From positions 372,001 through 436,000 of the forward strand of contig VZRS01007545.1 in the NCBI GenBank assembly GCA_013398055.1: a stretch of 64,000 bases of DNA. Reading direction: 5' to 3'. A program made the position numbers and the translations under genes. Shown here in pieces: positions 22,689 through 35,400 of this stretch. The notes beneath the pieces were generated by a model. It was not told where the DNA came from, made no database searches, and saw only the letters and a program-made list of their open reading frames with translations. The DNA is from Ifrita kowaldi (Eukaryota > Chordata > Aves > Passeriformes > Cinclosomatidae). Position 1 is the first letter of the stretch, and each line of letters starts with the position of its first letter.

Positions 22689-23247
22689 CATCATTTAACA
22701 CCATTAGGCAGCTAATCACCTCCTGGTGATGGAGGGGGAGAGAATTGAAAAGGAGAAACTGTGAGAACTAATGAGATAAAGACAGTTTAATGGGTAAAGC
22801 AAAAACTGTGTGCACAAGCAAAATAAAAAGAGGAATTAATTCAGTGCTTCCCGTGTGCAGGCAGGTGTTCAGGCATCCCCAGTACAGCAGAGCTCTGTCA
22901 CACACAACAGTTACTGGGGAAGTCAAACGCTGTAACTCTGAATGTCCTTCTGCCTTCTTCCCCCAGCTTTTATTTTATGACTATGCACCATGGTATAGAA
23001 CATCCCTTGGGTCAGCTGGCATCACTTGTCCTGGCTGTGTCCTGTCCTAAGCCCTTGTGCAACCCCAGCCTCCTCACTGGAGTCGCAGTGTGAGTAACAG
23101 AGGCAGCCTTGACTCTATGTAGGGACTGCTTGGCATTAACTGTAATGTCCCTGTGTTATCAACACTGTTCTGGCCACAAATCCAAAACACAACACCATGT
23201 GGGCTGCTTTGAAGAGAATTAACTGTATCCTGGCCAAAACCAGTAGT
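22689..23247 (-). mobile_element. solo LTR of an avian endogenous retrovirus (copy 1)
   Basis: This matches the same family as the LTR at 50.7 kb over its whole length. Shared words are GGCAGGTGTTCAG, TGGGGAAGTCAAACGC, ACATCCCTTGGGTCAG, ACAAATCCAAAACAC and CTGGCCAAAACCAG. The orientation is minus: on that strand the family starts near the GGTTTTGGCC side and ends near TTAAA. A possible ATTAAA poly(A) variant is at 22786-22791, and the TATA region near 22966-22975 is degraded. No gag, pol or env sequence follows, so it is a solo LTR. No target-site duplication was found. The left contig-overlap boundary falls inside it, at 22,871. Confidence 0.75.
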
Positions 23248-24710
23248 TTGCACTTCTTTTTTTCCTGTTTTTTTCAGTATGCCTTAGTTTTCACTTCACT
23301 CTTAGAAGAAGGGTCAGTGTTTTAAGCATGCAAATCTTGCTGAGAGAGGCAGTCATCAGAGTCAATATAATGTGAAAGACACGTCATAGAGCTGAGGAGC
23401 AGCAGATACACTTAAGAAGCACACATCTTTTTTTCAGGTCTAACCTTTGCAAATTTTGAGCTAAATACATTCTGAATTTGTCTTAAATGCATTAATCTTT
23501 TAATCAGATTGAAAGAAGATGCACGGTGTCTGTGTAGAAGAGAATAAATTGAATTGTAAGTTCCTGATCTTACAGTGCAGATCATTCTATGACTTTTTAA
23601 TCGCTGTATGTGGTTATTAGTAGACATAACTTCAGTGGCTGATACTTGTGATCACAATAAGAAATTTACTTTCTTTGTTATATAGATATATAGAAGTAAT
23701 AAAATTAAAATATTTTTACTATTATGGTCAAAGTTTACTTAAGCAAATATAACATTAAACCACTGAATCTTGTACATTTGGTTGTCTGAAATACATCAGA
23801 AATAAATCTTTTAAAATCAATGCATTGTAATAGTCATGAATGAAAAAAAGTTTGGATGCTGAACATCAATTCATACTCAGAACTGATGTAAAATCTCAGT
23901 ATATTTTTCCCAGGAAGCATACGATGAATTATCAGAGAAGAGTGCACCATGATTTCCCTATCAGATGCTAACATATGGCAGGGAAAACTGGCACCCCCGT
24001 TTATTCTCAGTATCTATCACGCTGCTTAGTGAAGTGCAATGATAATGAGTGCTGTAGCTTGCATTATTTTCGGGGCTTGCATGTTGAAGATACTGTTCTA
24101 ATACCACCATCTGGGACAAAAAATATGCTTTGATAGCTCAGCTCTTTCAAGGCAAACTAAAATCCTGTGTAGGAAAACTTGCAAGTGGACTTCAGTTAAA
24201 AGTGGTTTTGCTTAATTAATGGATAAAGAAATTAATGTTTTCCCTGCTCTGTTCTTGATGAATGATAAAAGTTTTACCATTTTATGGGGTAATGGGCTTG
24301 CATTTTTTTTTTAAGAAAGCACTCCTTTAAAAAAAATGAACAGTGTTTTTGCTTTAAAAACCAAGAGACAGTATTCCAATAGTTTTCTAGTTTCTCAGAG
24401 TGATTTTCTGAGAAGAAAAACTTGACAAGATCTCTCAAACACTTGTCCATAATTATATGCTGCCATGATAGATGATGGTAGAAAGAATCAAAGCTTTTTA
24501 AAAACAATAAATAATGTGGGAAGGGACACAGTCAGTGTTGAAACAGTAAAAATGGAATTGACTATGAATGAAGAATAAACCACTGAAAACCTTCATTTAT
24601 TTCTATGTTATCTGAGGATGCATCTATTTACCTTGCAGGTGCTTGGCATATATTTAAATGACTTCAAATACTCAGGTGCTTTGGAAAGAATCAGGTGAGA
24701 GAGTGAAGTT
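22871..24710 (+). repeat. 1,840-bp segment, first copy of an apparent false duplication
   Basis: This segment is repeated, with no difference that I saw, at 24712-26551 with a constant offset of 1,841 bp, from AGGCATCCCC to GAGAGTGAAGTT. The two copies have exactly the same length, poly-T and poly-A runs included, and are separated only by one N. A real tandem duplication would normally show some divergence and no N. This is best explained as the end of one contig overlapping the start of the next without being merged. Confidence 0.9.
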
Positions 24711-24711
24711 N
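24711..24711. other. assembly gap (single N)
   Basis: One undetermined base separates two identical 1,840-bp segments. A one-base gap is what some scaffolders write when the estimated gap size is zero or negative. Confidence 0.95.
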
Positions 24712-25088
24712 AGGCATCCCCAGTACAGCAGAGCTCTGTCACACACAACAGTTACTGGGGAAGTCAAACGCTGTAACTCTGAATGTCCTTCTGCCTTCTT
24801 CCCCCAGCTTTTATTTTATGACTATGCACCATGGTATAGAACATCCCTTGGGTCAGCTGGCATCACTTGTCCTGGCTGTGTCCTGTCCTAAGCCCTTGTG
24901 CAACCCCAGCCTCCTCACTGGAGTCGCAGTGTGAGTAACAGAGGCAGCCTTGACTCTATGTAGGGACTGCTTGGCATTAACTGTAATGTCCCTGTGTTAT
25001 CAACACTGTTCTGGCCACAAATCCAAAACACAACACCATGTGGGCTGCTTTGAAGAGAATTAACTGTATCCTGGCCAAAACCAGTAGT
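24712..25088 (-). mobile_element. solo LTR, duplicated part of copy 1
   Basis: This is the same LTR sequence as 22871-23247, repeated because of the contig overlap. It does not represent an independent insertion. Confidence 0.75.
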
Positions 25089-26551
25089 TTGCACTTCTTT
25101 TTTTCCTGTTTTTTTCAGTATGCCTTAGTTTTCACTTCACTCTTAGAAGAAGGGTCAGTGTTTTAAGCATGCAAATCTTGCTGAGAGAGGCAGTCATCAG
25201 AGTCAATATAATGTGAAAGACACGTCATAGAGCTGAGGAGCAGCAGATACACTTAAGAAGCACACATCTTTTTTTCAGGTCTAACCTTTGCAAATTTTGA
25301 GCTAAATACATTCTGAATTTGTCTTAAATGCATTAATCTTTTAATCAGATTGAAAGAAGATGCACGGTGTCTGTGTAGAAGAGAATAAATTGAATTGTAA
25401 GTTCCTGATCTTACAGTGCAGATCATTCTATGACTTTTTAATCGCTGTATGTGGTTATTAGTAGACATAACTTCAGTGGCTGATACTTGTGATCACAATA
25501 AGAAATTTACTTTCTTTGTTATATAGATATATAGAAGTAATAAAATTAAAATATTTTTACTATTATGGTCAAAGTTTACTTAAGCAAATATAACATTAAA
25601 CCACTGAATCTTGTACATTTGGTTGTCTGAAATACATCAGAAATAAATCTTTTAAAATCAATGCATTGTAATAGTCATGAATGAAAAAAAGTTTGGATGC
25701 TGAACATCAATTCATACTCAGAACTGATGTAAAATCTCAGTATATTTTTCCCAGGAAGCATACGATGAATTATCAGAGAAGAGTGCACCATGATTTCCCT
25801 ATCAGATGCTAACATATGGCAGGGAAAACTGGCACCCCCGTTTATTCTCAGTATCTATCACGCTGCTTAGTGAAGTGCAATGATAATGAGTGCTGTAGCT
25901 TGCATTATTTTCGGGGCTTGCATGTTGAAGATACTGTTCTAATACCACCATCTGGGACAAAAAATATGCTTTGATAGCTCAGCTCTTTCAAGGCAAACTA
26001 AAATCCTGTGTAGGAAAACTTGCAAGTGGACTTCAGTTAAAAGTGGTTTTGCTTAATTAATGGATAAAGAAATTAATGTTTTCCCTGCTCTGTTCTTGAT
26101 GAATGATAAAAGTTTTACCATTTTATGGGGTAATGGGCTTGCATTTTTTTTTTAAGAAAGCACTCCTTTAAAAAAAATGAACAGTGTTTTTGCTTTAAAA
26201 ACCAAGAGACAGTATTCCAATAGTTTTCTAGTTTCTCAGAGTGATTTTCTGAGAAGAAAAACTTGACAAGATCTCTCAAACACTTGTCCATAATTATATG
26301 CTGCCATGATAGATGATGGTAGAAAGAATCAAAGCTTTTTAAAAACAATAAATAATGTGGGAAGGGACACAGTCAGTGTTGAAACAGTAAAAATGGAATT
26401 GACTATGAATGAAGAATAAACCACTGAAAACCTTCATTTATTTCTATGTTATCTGAGGATGCATCTATTTACCTTGCAGGTGCTTGGCATATATTTAAAT
26501 GACTTCAAATACTCAGGTGCTTTGGAAAGAATCAGGTGAGAGAGTGAAGTT
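24712..26551 (+). repeat. 1,840-bp segment, second copy of an apparent false duplication
   Basis: Exact repeat of 22871-24710. It begins inside the LTR and ends at GAGAGTGAAGTT, after which new unique sequence (GGTCCAGG) follows. Removing positions 22871-24711, or equivalently 24711-26551, would give one continuous sequence. Any feature here is a copy of a feature in the first segment and should not be counted twice. Confidence 0.9.
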
Positions 26552-29500
26552 GGTCCAGGAAAGGGTGTTTTGTGGTCCTTACTCACAGTGACTAACATTG
26601 GGTCTGTGGCAGGCCATTAGTGCAGCTTTTGGACACAAATTTTCCATGGGAAGGTGTACCAGCACAGTGTTTGTAGCATCTCTAACCTGTTCAGAATCAG
26701 TAGCATGTGCAGAGAGCTTGCTGGTCTCCACCATCATCTGGAAACCTTTGTAAACACCACAGTGAGGACTGAAGGTCCTGCAGGGTTTGCAGTTGTATCG
26801 GCTGAGCTACCAAAATTGCTTTGTTGCAGGGCAAGGGAAGGAGAGCAGTGGCTGAGACATCTAGAGAGTTGCACTAGAGAGGGCAGCTAAAAAAACCTGT
26901 ACTACTTTGGCTTCAGAAGGTGTGCCTTCTGAATAGGCTTTTGGGTGTACAAAATACTGGACTAAATACCTGCAGTTTATTCCCTGGGGTGTGGTGGGAA
27001 GCTGCGGTCAGCTAAGACACATGCAAATTGCAGTAGGAATGTTGAAAAAGTTCCTCTTTTGGTGGAAAATGTATACATCTGTTTTAAAGTTTATTACGTA
27101 ATGCTTGGGTTTCTTCTTCCCCCCACCCCATGTCATGTCTCTGCCATGGAAAGAAGATTAGCAAATACTGCTCCATTGTAGCTTGCATATACTGTGTCTG
27201 CCTGGTTTTGTGTGAGATTAAATTTAAATCTCTGCAAAATAGAGAGTGTGGTCTCCATTATGAAAAGGGGTGATGCAATCAAATCAGGCTTCCTGACCTT
27301 TATGAAGAATTTAATCAATTTTTCTGTAGTACAGGTGAAAAAAGAGGACTTTAGGCTATTTTTTCCAGAATGCGAAATCTAGAAAAATTTAAAACTAAAA
27401 CAAGAATATTTTTCCATTTCTTAAGTAATGTTTTCATAGAAGAGTTTCCAGGTTTTTCTTTTCATCCGCATATACTTTATGCATATACATATAGAATTAG
27501 GTACTTCAACCTCTACTTAAAATATTCTGATTCTTGTCACAGTCTGTAATTTATTGAGTACTTGGTCTGTGTGCTGTGGGCATCATTAGGACATGTCCCC
27601 AGTAAAGGCATAATCCCCATAAAATGGGAAGAAAGAATTTAAAAAAACCCCCAAAAATAATTAGCACCTGACACTGATTTAGCTCATGGTTAATTATTTG
27701 ATTTAATATTCCTGCTTTTATACATCTTATTTTAGTTTTCATTGGTGTATTTTAACTTTTTTTCAGATTGATCTTTTTTGATCTCAAAAGTGCTTATGCT
27801 TCAGTGAGTGCTAGCATCCATTTTTGTGTCTGTCTGAAGCCAAGATATACTTATAAAGAAAAAGTTAGTATTAGACTGTTGCTGTTGGCTCATGTGGTTT
27901 ACCAGTGTTTGGAAAACCTTGCTTTCTTATTTCTCTTTTGGGAGAAGAAATTAGCGATAGAGGTGCTTTGTTACTGGTTTGGCTGGTTTTGTCACAGAAA
28001 CCTGTTAACTTTCTGAAAAATGTGCATAGTTTTCCTTTGCTGAACATTGTAATAAGTAGCAGCAGAGATTTTCCTGTCTGCCTTTCCATCACTGCAAGAG
28101 CTCACAGAACTCTACTCAAAGTAATACTTGTATTTTTTTGCTGACTTTCTTGTTGCTTTCTGTGGATAGAGTGTAACAGATAACCCCAATTTGAGCCAAG
28201 TGTTCCTCCTGTATTTCTAACCACTTGTCAGGACTCATCAAAAATGTAATGATCAGTCTTAGATTCAGTGTAATTTCTGTGGGCATATTCCTCTGGGTTT
28301 TTTGATATCTTTTTCTTTGATGAATGTATTGATATGTATGAAAGTATTGATATTCAGAAATAAAATGGAGGAATGTTTGGGTAAGCAGGTCTACATTTAA
28401 ATAATCTGCTTTCCTAATGACACAGAAGGCTATTACTGTCACATTAAGACAGTATCTCATTCATATGCTTCCATAAAATAGGCAACATCTGTGTTGTGTT
28501 TCTTCCAGTAGAAGAGGGAAATATTCCAACTGTTATGTACATCTGGTGCTGCTTTCCAGCATTATGTATCACATCGTTTGTGGCAAAATCCCCAAAGTTT
28601 TTCATTTTCTTCTCTCTCTCTAAATCTTATGCTCTCTGAGCCGCAATATAAGGCTGCAAATAACGTGATTTAATTTTTACCTTCTATTACAACATCATCT
28701 CTTCTTTCAAAAAGCCCATACATTAGTCATGATAGCCTCACAGTAGTAATTTTATATGGAGGAGACAAAAGTAGCAGTCATGAGTGTCCCTTCATGGGAT
28801 TATTCCCTTCCTGGGGATGTTTGAAGAGCCCAACAGCATTTCACTTGCTACTAGTGGATTGACTACAGTGATGTTTAGTAAGAGTGTGACATTCAGCAGC
28901 CTCCTGAAAGGTTGTATATTTCTAAATGGGGACATGGTGAAAGCAGACTTAAAGTTAACTACAATTAGAGAATGTGAATGGAAGTGATGGAAGGCTGATG
29001 GCTGAGGCTTGAGATGGATGACATTCAAGTTGTTAAATTATAAAAAATAAACATTCTCTGGTAGTGCAAAGATGCCTTGTCTGGCCACCTGGGGTTACTG
29101 TTTGCTGTGAATCTCTCTGGGTTCAGATTTGTAGAAGAACAGGACTGGCAATTGAACTCCAGCCTTTCCAATGTGAAACCAAAATGGAAATTGTAAAGTC
29201 CTTCTGGGACTTCACAAGCAGGGGGAAAAATCAGCCGCATAATGCAGAGTGATTAGGGTAAATGCATTGACAATTGATGGCAGGTGTAGCTGAAGTGATG
29301 CTCAATGGTGATAAAAACGGGAGTTTTAGTGTCTAGTGTAACAGAAAAGTTAATTAACTTCTACAAAGTGGAACTAGTTCAAGTTGGAAACAGATGTGCA
29401 TCAGTTTCCTGCACGTATTCAGTGAAATATAACCTTATGCTCAAAGACACTTACTCATAATGTATTCTTTAGATCATAATACATTCCTAGACACCTTATG

Positions 29501-32500
29501 CAAATTGCTGTAGCTTGCATATGACGCTTATTTAATTGTACTTACTTACGCAAACATTTATTAGAGCTGAAGTGTCTTGAGAAGATTTTGACACCATTTT
29601 TAGGAATCAAAGTTGGTGCAAACCTCAGTTTATTGCACATATCTCTTTGCAGAACCGACACAGCTTCTCATGGCTCAATATTTAGAATTCTGCAGTACTC
29701 TCTTTTTTTAAATTGTACTTAAGACTCACTGTGCAAGCAACATCTTGTCTTATAAGGACTAAATAATATTAAGTGGACAAATGAAAAGCAGTATTAGCAG
29801 AGAGTAGTGTATTGTATTCCCTGTTGAGGAAGTTAATAGAAACAGTTTCCAGGAAATTGTTCACAAATGGCTTGCAGAATTAAACTATACTCTCTTGCAT
29901 CTCTCTACCAAAAAATTTCCTCTTTTACAGCAAAGCAATAATACTCTCCAGTAAATGCCATGACATGTTCCTTCCTCTGTACTTTTCACTGCTTGAGTTG
30001 TTTGCCACTACTGTCAGCTACCATTGTTATGAATCATTTCTGTTTCTTTTTGCTAAGTTATTCTCAATTCAGTTGTCTTCTTAAGAGAAAATAGGAGCCT
30101 TAACAACAGAAATTGAAATGCTCTTCTTTGAAGACTTGAAAACAATATATGTCCATTTTACTTTGTCTCTGTATGTTTTTACCTTTTGAGTCCCAGACCC
30201 CTTTTTCAATAAGATATTTAAAACTCTTGTCTTCTGTACGAGTATGAAATGTAAAATTTAATGACAAATTAGGGATATAAAATTATTTTTTACTTTAGCA
30301 AGAAAGCTGCAGCCCTCTGTTTCTGTTTCCTTTGTCCACTTCTCTAAAATAATTTTTTTTTTCTCTGAGTTTTGACTGGTTTTGATGCTGATATTTTTTG
30401 AGAGTGTTTTTCCATTTGGAAGAACTGTGTAGGGTGAGTACATTGACAGCTTATGACTGTTCATGCATAAAATGGTGACATAATATATCAAAACCTAGAC
30501 ATCTCAAAAGAAAAGCGTGAAAAATAGATGGATAGGGCAATTAGCTCTGTGATTTCCTACAGTCTGAGGACTTAAGGAGACGGTTGTGTTTTAGTGCCCT
30601 TCGATAAATATATATAAAATAGAGGGTAGCTACCAAAAAGTTGCTTCCTCAGTATGATGGGGAGATTGCAGATCAAGCACTTGACATTAGCAAACCAAAT
30701 GAATTTCTGGATCAGAAGACCCATAACACAACTCTTTAAGATCAGCTCAGCAAGGTACTTCACATGCCATTGAAGCAGATCCCCTCTCTGGTTCACTCTT
30801 ATCATCTTTTACAGGATGAGGAAAGAAGTATGTTGTTTTTTTGAGAAATAAAGATCTTTTCTTAAAGTAAAAATAGGCTATACTACCATCTTCTTGAGAA
30901 AAGTAGACTTTCTCTGCCATATTGATTAGTCACGCTCAGGAACACTGGACCTTTTCAGTGCTAAGTGCTAAAATTTTCTTTAGAAAACCACTTTATTATC
31001 CTTGTCATTAATGCCTGTCCAGATCTCTCCCAATGCCAACGGTTTACCATCTGTTCACAAATACTTGTGAAACAAATATGTGCAAAGACACCTACACCTA
31101 CAGTTTTTCATGTAGGAAAAGACCAACCAAAAGACTTAGCCTTATGTGAAGGCCTCCAGGACTGTTACATTACAAGATAAAATAATTTTGAGGTGTCTGA
31201 ATAAGAGGTCTAAATGAGCAGAGCTTTCAAAATGCATTCTTGCTTGGACATTAGTCAGTAAACAAAGTGCAGAGTATCTATGTTGAATTGGAGTAGACAA
31301 TCAAAAAAACCTGTGAGCATTAGAAAAAGGATATCCTTTCCAAAAAAATTTTTTCTACATGAAACAGCCCTATTTATCATCAGAATGAGCAGTGCTTCTA
31401 TTAAATTTAGCATTTTTTTCATTTCCTTTTGAAGCATACTGAAAGCAGCATGTAAGTTGATTGAGTGCCTAGTCTAACAGTCAGTGACATCCATGTGACC
31501 TGCTGTTTCATATGCATGGCTTCTGTCACATGAAACACCTTAATCTGAAACAGTTGTTGCTTCACTTAGGAAAGGGGAACTGTGCAAGTACTGGCCTGGG
31601 TATTCACAGAGCTATTGAAGGTCAAGATCCAAACAGAACTGCTGAGTCCAGAATATTTTTTTAATTTTTTTTTCTATTTTAGAAATAACTGCTTCACATT
31701 GTCCCCAAAACTGAAGCAATCTGTGAGCCTAGTGTCTGAAGTTAAAAGACTAGTACCGCATAAAGCATAACTGCTATCAGACTGGAAATCTAAGCTTCCC
31801 CAGAAGCATGTACAATATTAAGTTGTGCTGAGGACGGTTCAAAATTATGGGTTTTGAAAAGTCAATAATAATCCCATGGAGACAAGACAGGGATAGATGA
31901 CCTTGAGATATAAGGCAAGTAATCAGCTTGTTTGTAACTACTTCAGGCTTTTTGGTATATAATCTTTATTTCTACTCTCATATTACCCTGCTCTTTGACT
32001 GTCAGTGAGCTCTCTTGCTTCCTAAATCTTTTTGTTGTATTCTTACAGGTCTGGCGAGAACACCTCCAATTGTCAATTGCGCCCCATTTGAAACTGCTAC
32101 TTTTTTTTTTTAATCTTTATAGTAAAATTCATGTAATGTAATCAAATTTAGATCATTATATATTTGAGGTAGATTTCTTGCTTTTCTATTCATAAGTCCA
32201 CTGAATTTCCACTACATTAGAATGGGTCCTGCAGTACAAGTTCTTAAAAAAATAATCAGTAGAAGTTTTAGATGTCTTGATGCTTTTGCTTTCCTTCTGC
32301 AAGGTCAATAACAGAAAAAAATGGTAACTGAAAAATAATTTGATTTTAGAAGAATTATCCAACTTCTCTGCCTTGTGTATCCTGTTGAATATTGTTAAAT
32401 ATATTTAACTGTTATTCAGCAACCAGCCAAACCTGACAATTTCAGAGCAGAATCCTTACATCTCTAGAGAGACTATGTAAATAAATTCTGATTAATGTCT

Positions 32501-32700
32501 TCAAGCAGCCAGAATGGCATTTTCAAAAGTACACAGTTTTGGTTGAAATCTATCTCTGAAATCAATGCAAATTTTATCACTAGCTGTAACAGGAATATAG
32601 AAATAAGAGAAATGCTGAAGTCATGGAAACCAGCTCTTGGGCTCCAGAATGGCACAAACAAAGGAAGAAGTGTGTTTTTCATCCAGCCAGCAGTTAGAAG
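26552..32700. other. unique A+T-rich DNA
   Basis: About 6 kb with no recognised repeat or gene. The open frame 28116-28460 (minus, 114 codons) lies in A+T-rich sequence without clear splice sites. It is within the number of such frames expected by chance in 64 kb. Confidence 0.45.
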
Positions 32701-35100
32701 GGTTTAAGTATTCCAGGCAGTGCAGGCGGAGGTTTAAAAGGCAAAATTCAAAGGAGGAAAGAAACTAAAGCCCCTTGTTGATACATATCCACTATTAAAA
32801 AGCAAAGGTAGCCTGAGGCCAAAAAAATAAAGCTGTGCTAGGTATGCGTGGGTTCTGTGAACTTTTTTTCTATCTGTATTTTTTTCCTGCCTTGATGTCT
32901 TATGGCTTATCTGTGTGCTAGCTGCAATAGAAGGACTACCTAGAATTGAGTTTTCTGAAGAAGAAACAATATGTTTTGACAGTATAAGGCAAAACTGAGA
33001 TTTTTGGGGGTCTTCAAGAGCATGTTCTTGAAAAATATTTCTAAAGTCCGTAAAATAAAACTTAGAGCATCTTAAAATAATGAAATACAAATATTAGTAA
33101 GTATAGCTGTGAGATAGGCACAATGAGAGGGTGTTCAGTTTGGATGGCCCTAAGAAAACAACACACACCAAAAGAAACTAAGTTCCATGCTTTCTGACAG
33201 TGGGTGCTGCTGTCGTTGTGCAAGGAAGAAGGGATGGTAGGGCCGGAGACTGAGAGGGGGAAAAGGAGGGAGCTTCAAGGAAGTAGCTAAAATCTGAGGG
33301 AAGGTCTTTGGGGTAGGGAGGACCTCCAAATGTTTCTTGATTCACAAAGGTCATTGCCATGGTACTTTACTTAAAGTAACTTATTTTTGTTGAAAAAGTG
33401 AAACAGTAAGTGTAAGCTTCATGCCTAAACTGAAAACTTGATGTGCTATAGTTTTTGAGCTGTCGTACTTGCTGCAGAAGCACTGTAACTGAATAAAACT
33501 TTGATTAGCAGTTGACAGCATGTGGCTGGTATGAAAACTCAGTTTAAAGAAACAAATGTAAATAATAATAATAATGAAAAATAAAGATATCTGAAAAATA
33601 CTGTATTATTTGGGTTATATTTTGTCTTCCACAATGTCCCCATGTACCTTTCAAAACACTTAATATTTCTGTAACTAACTCAGTAGTTAAAGCAGAATCA
33701 AAAAGATGCATTTAACTACAGTTTAAATGTTGTTTGATTAATGTGACTAAATATTTAATGCCAGACTTTTCTGTTATATGATACTGTGGCAAAGTCTTGT
33801 GTACTATTCATTATGCAATTAACCTTGGGTATTGTCAGTTGAAAAAATTTCATCCAATGGAAAAGCTCCTATCCTGTAATCAAATCTGACAAACTGAATA
33901 GGGCAAACCCCCTGTCTCATATGAAAGTTGAAAACCAAAACTCCTGCCGGTATTTCTTTTTATTACAATGCTGTTGATTTGCTGCCTAAAGCACAATTTA
34001 TGTGTCTTTTGTCCCTTGGTTTTGGGAAAGTAAAAGCAGCAACACGTTAAGAAAAAGTAAATATGCTTCAAATATTGGATGTCAACCAAAAATTGATCCT
34101 TAAAAGCTCTAAGCATAAGTGATAGTTTTCAAATAATTGTGGGGCTGTCATAAAGTTAATAGCTTTAACATATAAATGAAATTATGTGATTCACGTGTGA
34201 ACACACAAAATTAATTAATGGACCTTTTAATTAGATTATCAAGATCAACAGGTGGTTCCTGGACTCCCTGATTTCTCTTGGAAATCCAGTTTTGTGTGCT
34301 TGTGCTTATGTGAATGCCCGTATAGTTTAATTTCTGCTCATTTTGGTGGAGCTACTTGGTCAGTGAATTTAAGAGATGTCCATATACTGCAGTAACTCTA
34401 GTCACAGATACACAGATACAGGAATCTGTGTAAAGATTCCCTTGTTCTAGTAGATGATGGTGTGGAAGAAAGAGTTTGTAACAGCAACTTAGTTTTAACC
34501 TGACTTGTCTTTGGAAGTTGCAAGTTTGAAGGTCAGGAGAAGATTTTCCAGTATATCAGTATGAGCAAATTCTCTAGAGGGCTGGAGGGGACTGCCTTTG
34601 CTGTAACATCCTGGGGATGGTTTTTTGACGGGTCACTACTTTTGCAATTTCCATGTGCTTCAGAGCACTGAGAAAAGTGTAACTTGGTCAAACACTGGAC
34701 ATTGGGTGTTGGTGTGGATTTACGCGATGAGAAATTTGTGGCCTTATTACTCCTTTTGCCTACATGCAGAGGAAGAAAACTCCTGGATCTAACTCTGTTA
34801 GTAGTTTTGTATGTCATCGTTTCTATCTCCAAACTAACAGGTCTTGGAGAGCATAGAAAGACTATTCTGTGTACCCAATCCAACATTTACACCATTGCCT
34901 CATAGGATTATCATTCTGACTGCAAATATATACCTAAAAAAGGGAATAGAAGTGAACTTAAGGTGTCTGCTGTTAGGTGGCTATTGTGCTTTAATAAATG
35001 TTGGTTTATCCTATGTTTATGTGCACTATGCAGCTATATAGGGAAGAAATAAGCCAACCAACAAAATGTTAAATCTGGATGGTCAGTTACTGTTACATGC
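32701..35100. other. unique DNA with several longer minus-strand open frames
   Basis: Open frames of 118 codons (32734-33090), 78 codons (33880-34116) and 117 codons (34533-34886) lie on the minus strand. Some acceptor-like sequences are present, for example TTTCTTCTTCAG before about 32,973 on that strand. None has both splice sites and a recognisable domain, so I do not call them genes. A purine-rich stretch lies at about 33220-33310. Confidence 0.35.
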
Positions 35101-35400
35101 AACTGATGATTGCAATTTCACGTCTTCCTCCTTCTTGGCTGCACGACTAAATCTGTTCATGCAAATGCAATTTAATTGGCAACACTCTTATAATTTACAA
35201 TGTATATTTAATTGACTTTTATACCTTAATTTAAGTAATGTGTATTTAATTACACTGTATTCTTGATTTAACACAAATTGAAATTACCTTAATTTTTTCT
35301 CTTAATTTTTTGCTGTTAATTAATGGAAAGAGGGTTGATTCCCTGAGATAAATACTTGTACCAATGCATAAGATATAACAAATCCCATGATGCATTATTT
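35100..35400. promoter_or_regulatory. candidate non-coding regulatory block with POU and homeodomain sites
   Basis: The octamer ATGCAAAT is at 35159-35166, followed within 150 bp by several TTAATT/TAATTA-type homeodomain cores. A further cluster (CTGTTAATTAATGG) lies near 35313-35326. The block contains no repeat. Such clusters are typical of conserved non-coding enhancers near developmental genes but also occur by chance in A+T-rich DNA. Conservation cannot be judged from one sequence. Confidence 0.2.

Noticed and set aside
22790..23050. Open frame found twice (also at 24658-24891), suggesting a duplicated gene
   Set aside because: It lies inside an LTR and is repeated only because of the contig overlap.
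22871..26551. Recent genuine tandem segmental duplication
   Set aside because: Complete identity, equal lengths including homopolymers, and a single N at the junction fit a contig overlap better.
29064..29252. Possible tRNA B-box on the minus strand (GGAGTTCAATTGCC) suggesting a SINE
   Set aside because: No A box at the right distance and no other SINE words. The match is a single short motif.
32734..33090. 118-codon minus-strand frame preceded internally by a good acceptor (TTTCTTCTTCAG)
   Set aside because: No matching donor and no family resemblance. The frame ends in A+T-rich, low-information residues.
33880..34116. Minus-strand open frame with a PDZ-like segment (GRSFGFQL followed by a glycine pair)
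   Set aside because: Only about 25 residues resemble the start of a PDZ domain. The acceptor-like TTTAG is weak, no donor GT is in a suitable place before the stop, and no neighbouring exon continues the domain. Chance is the simpler explanation.
34533..34886. 117-codon minus-strand open frame with Ser/Pro/Lys-rich composition
   Set aside because: No recognisable domain, no clear donor before the stop and no start context. About five to ten frames of this length are expected by chance in 64 kb of such DNA.
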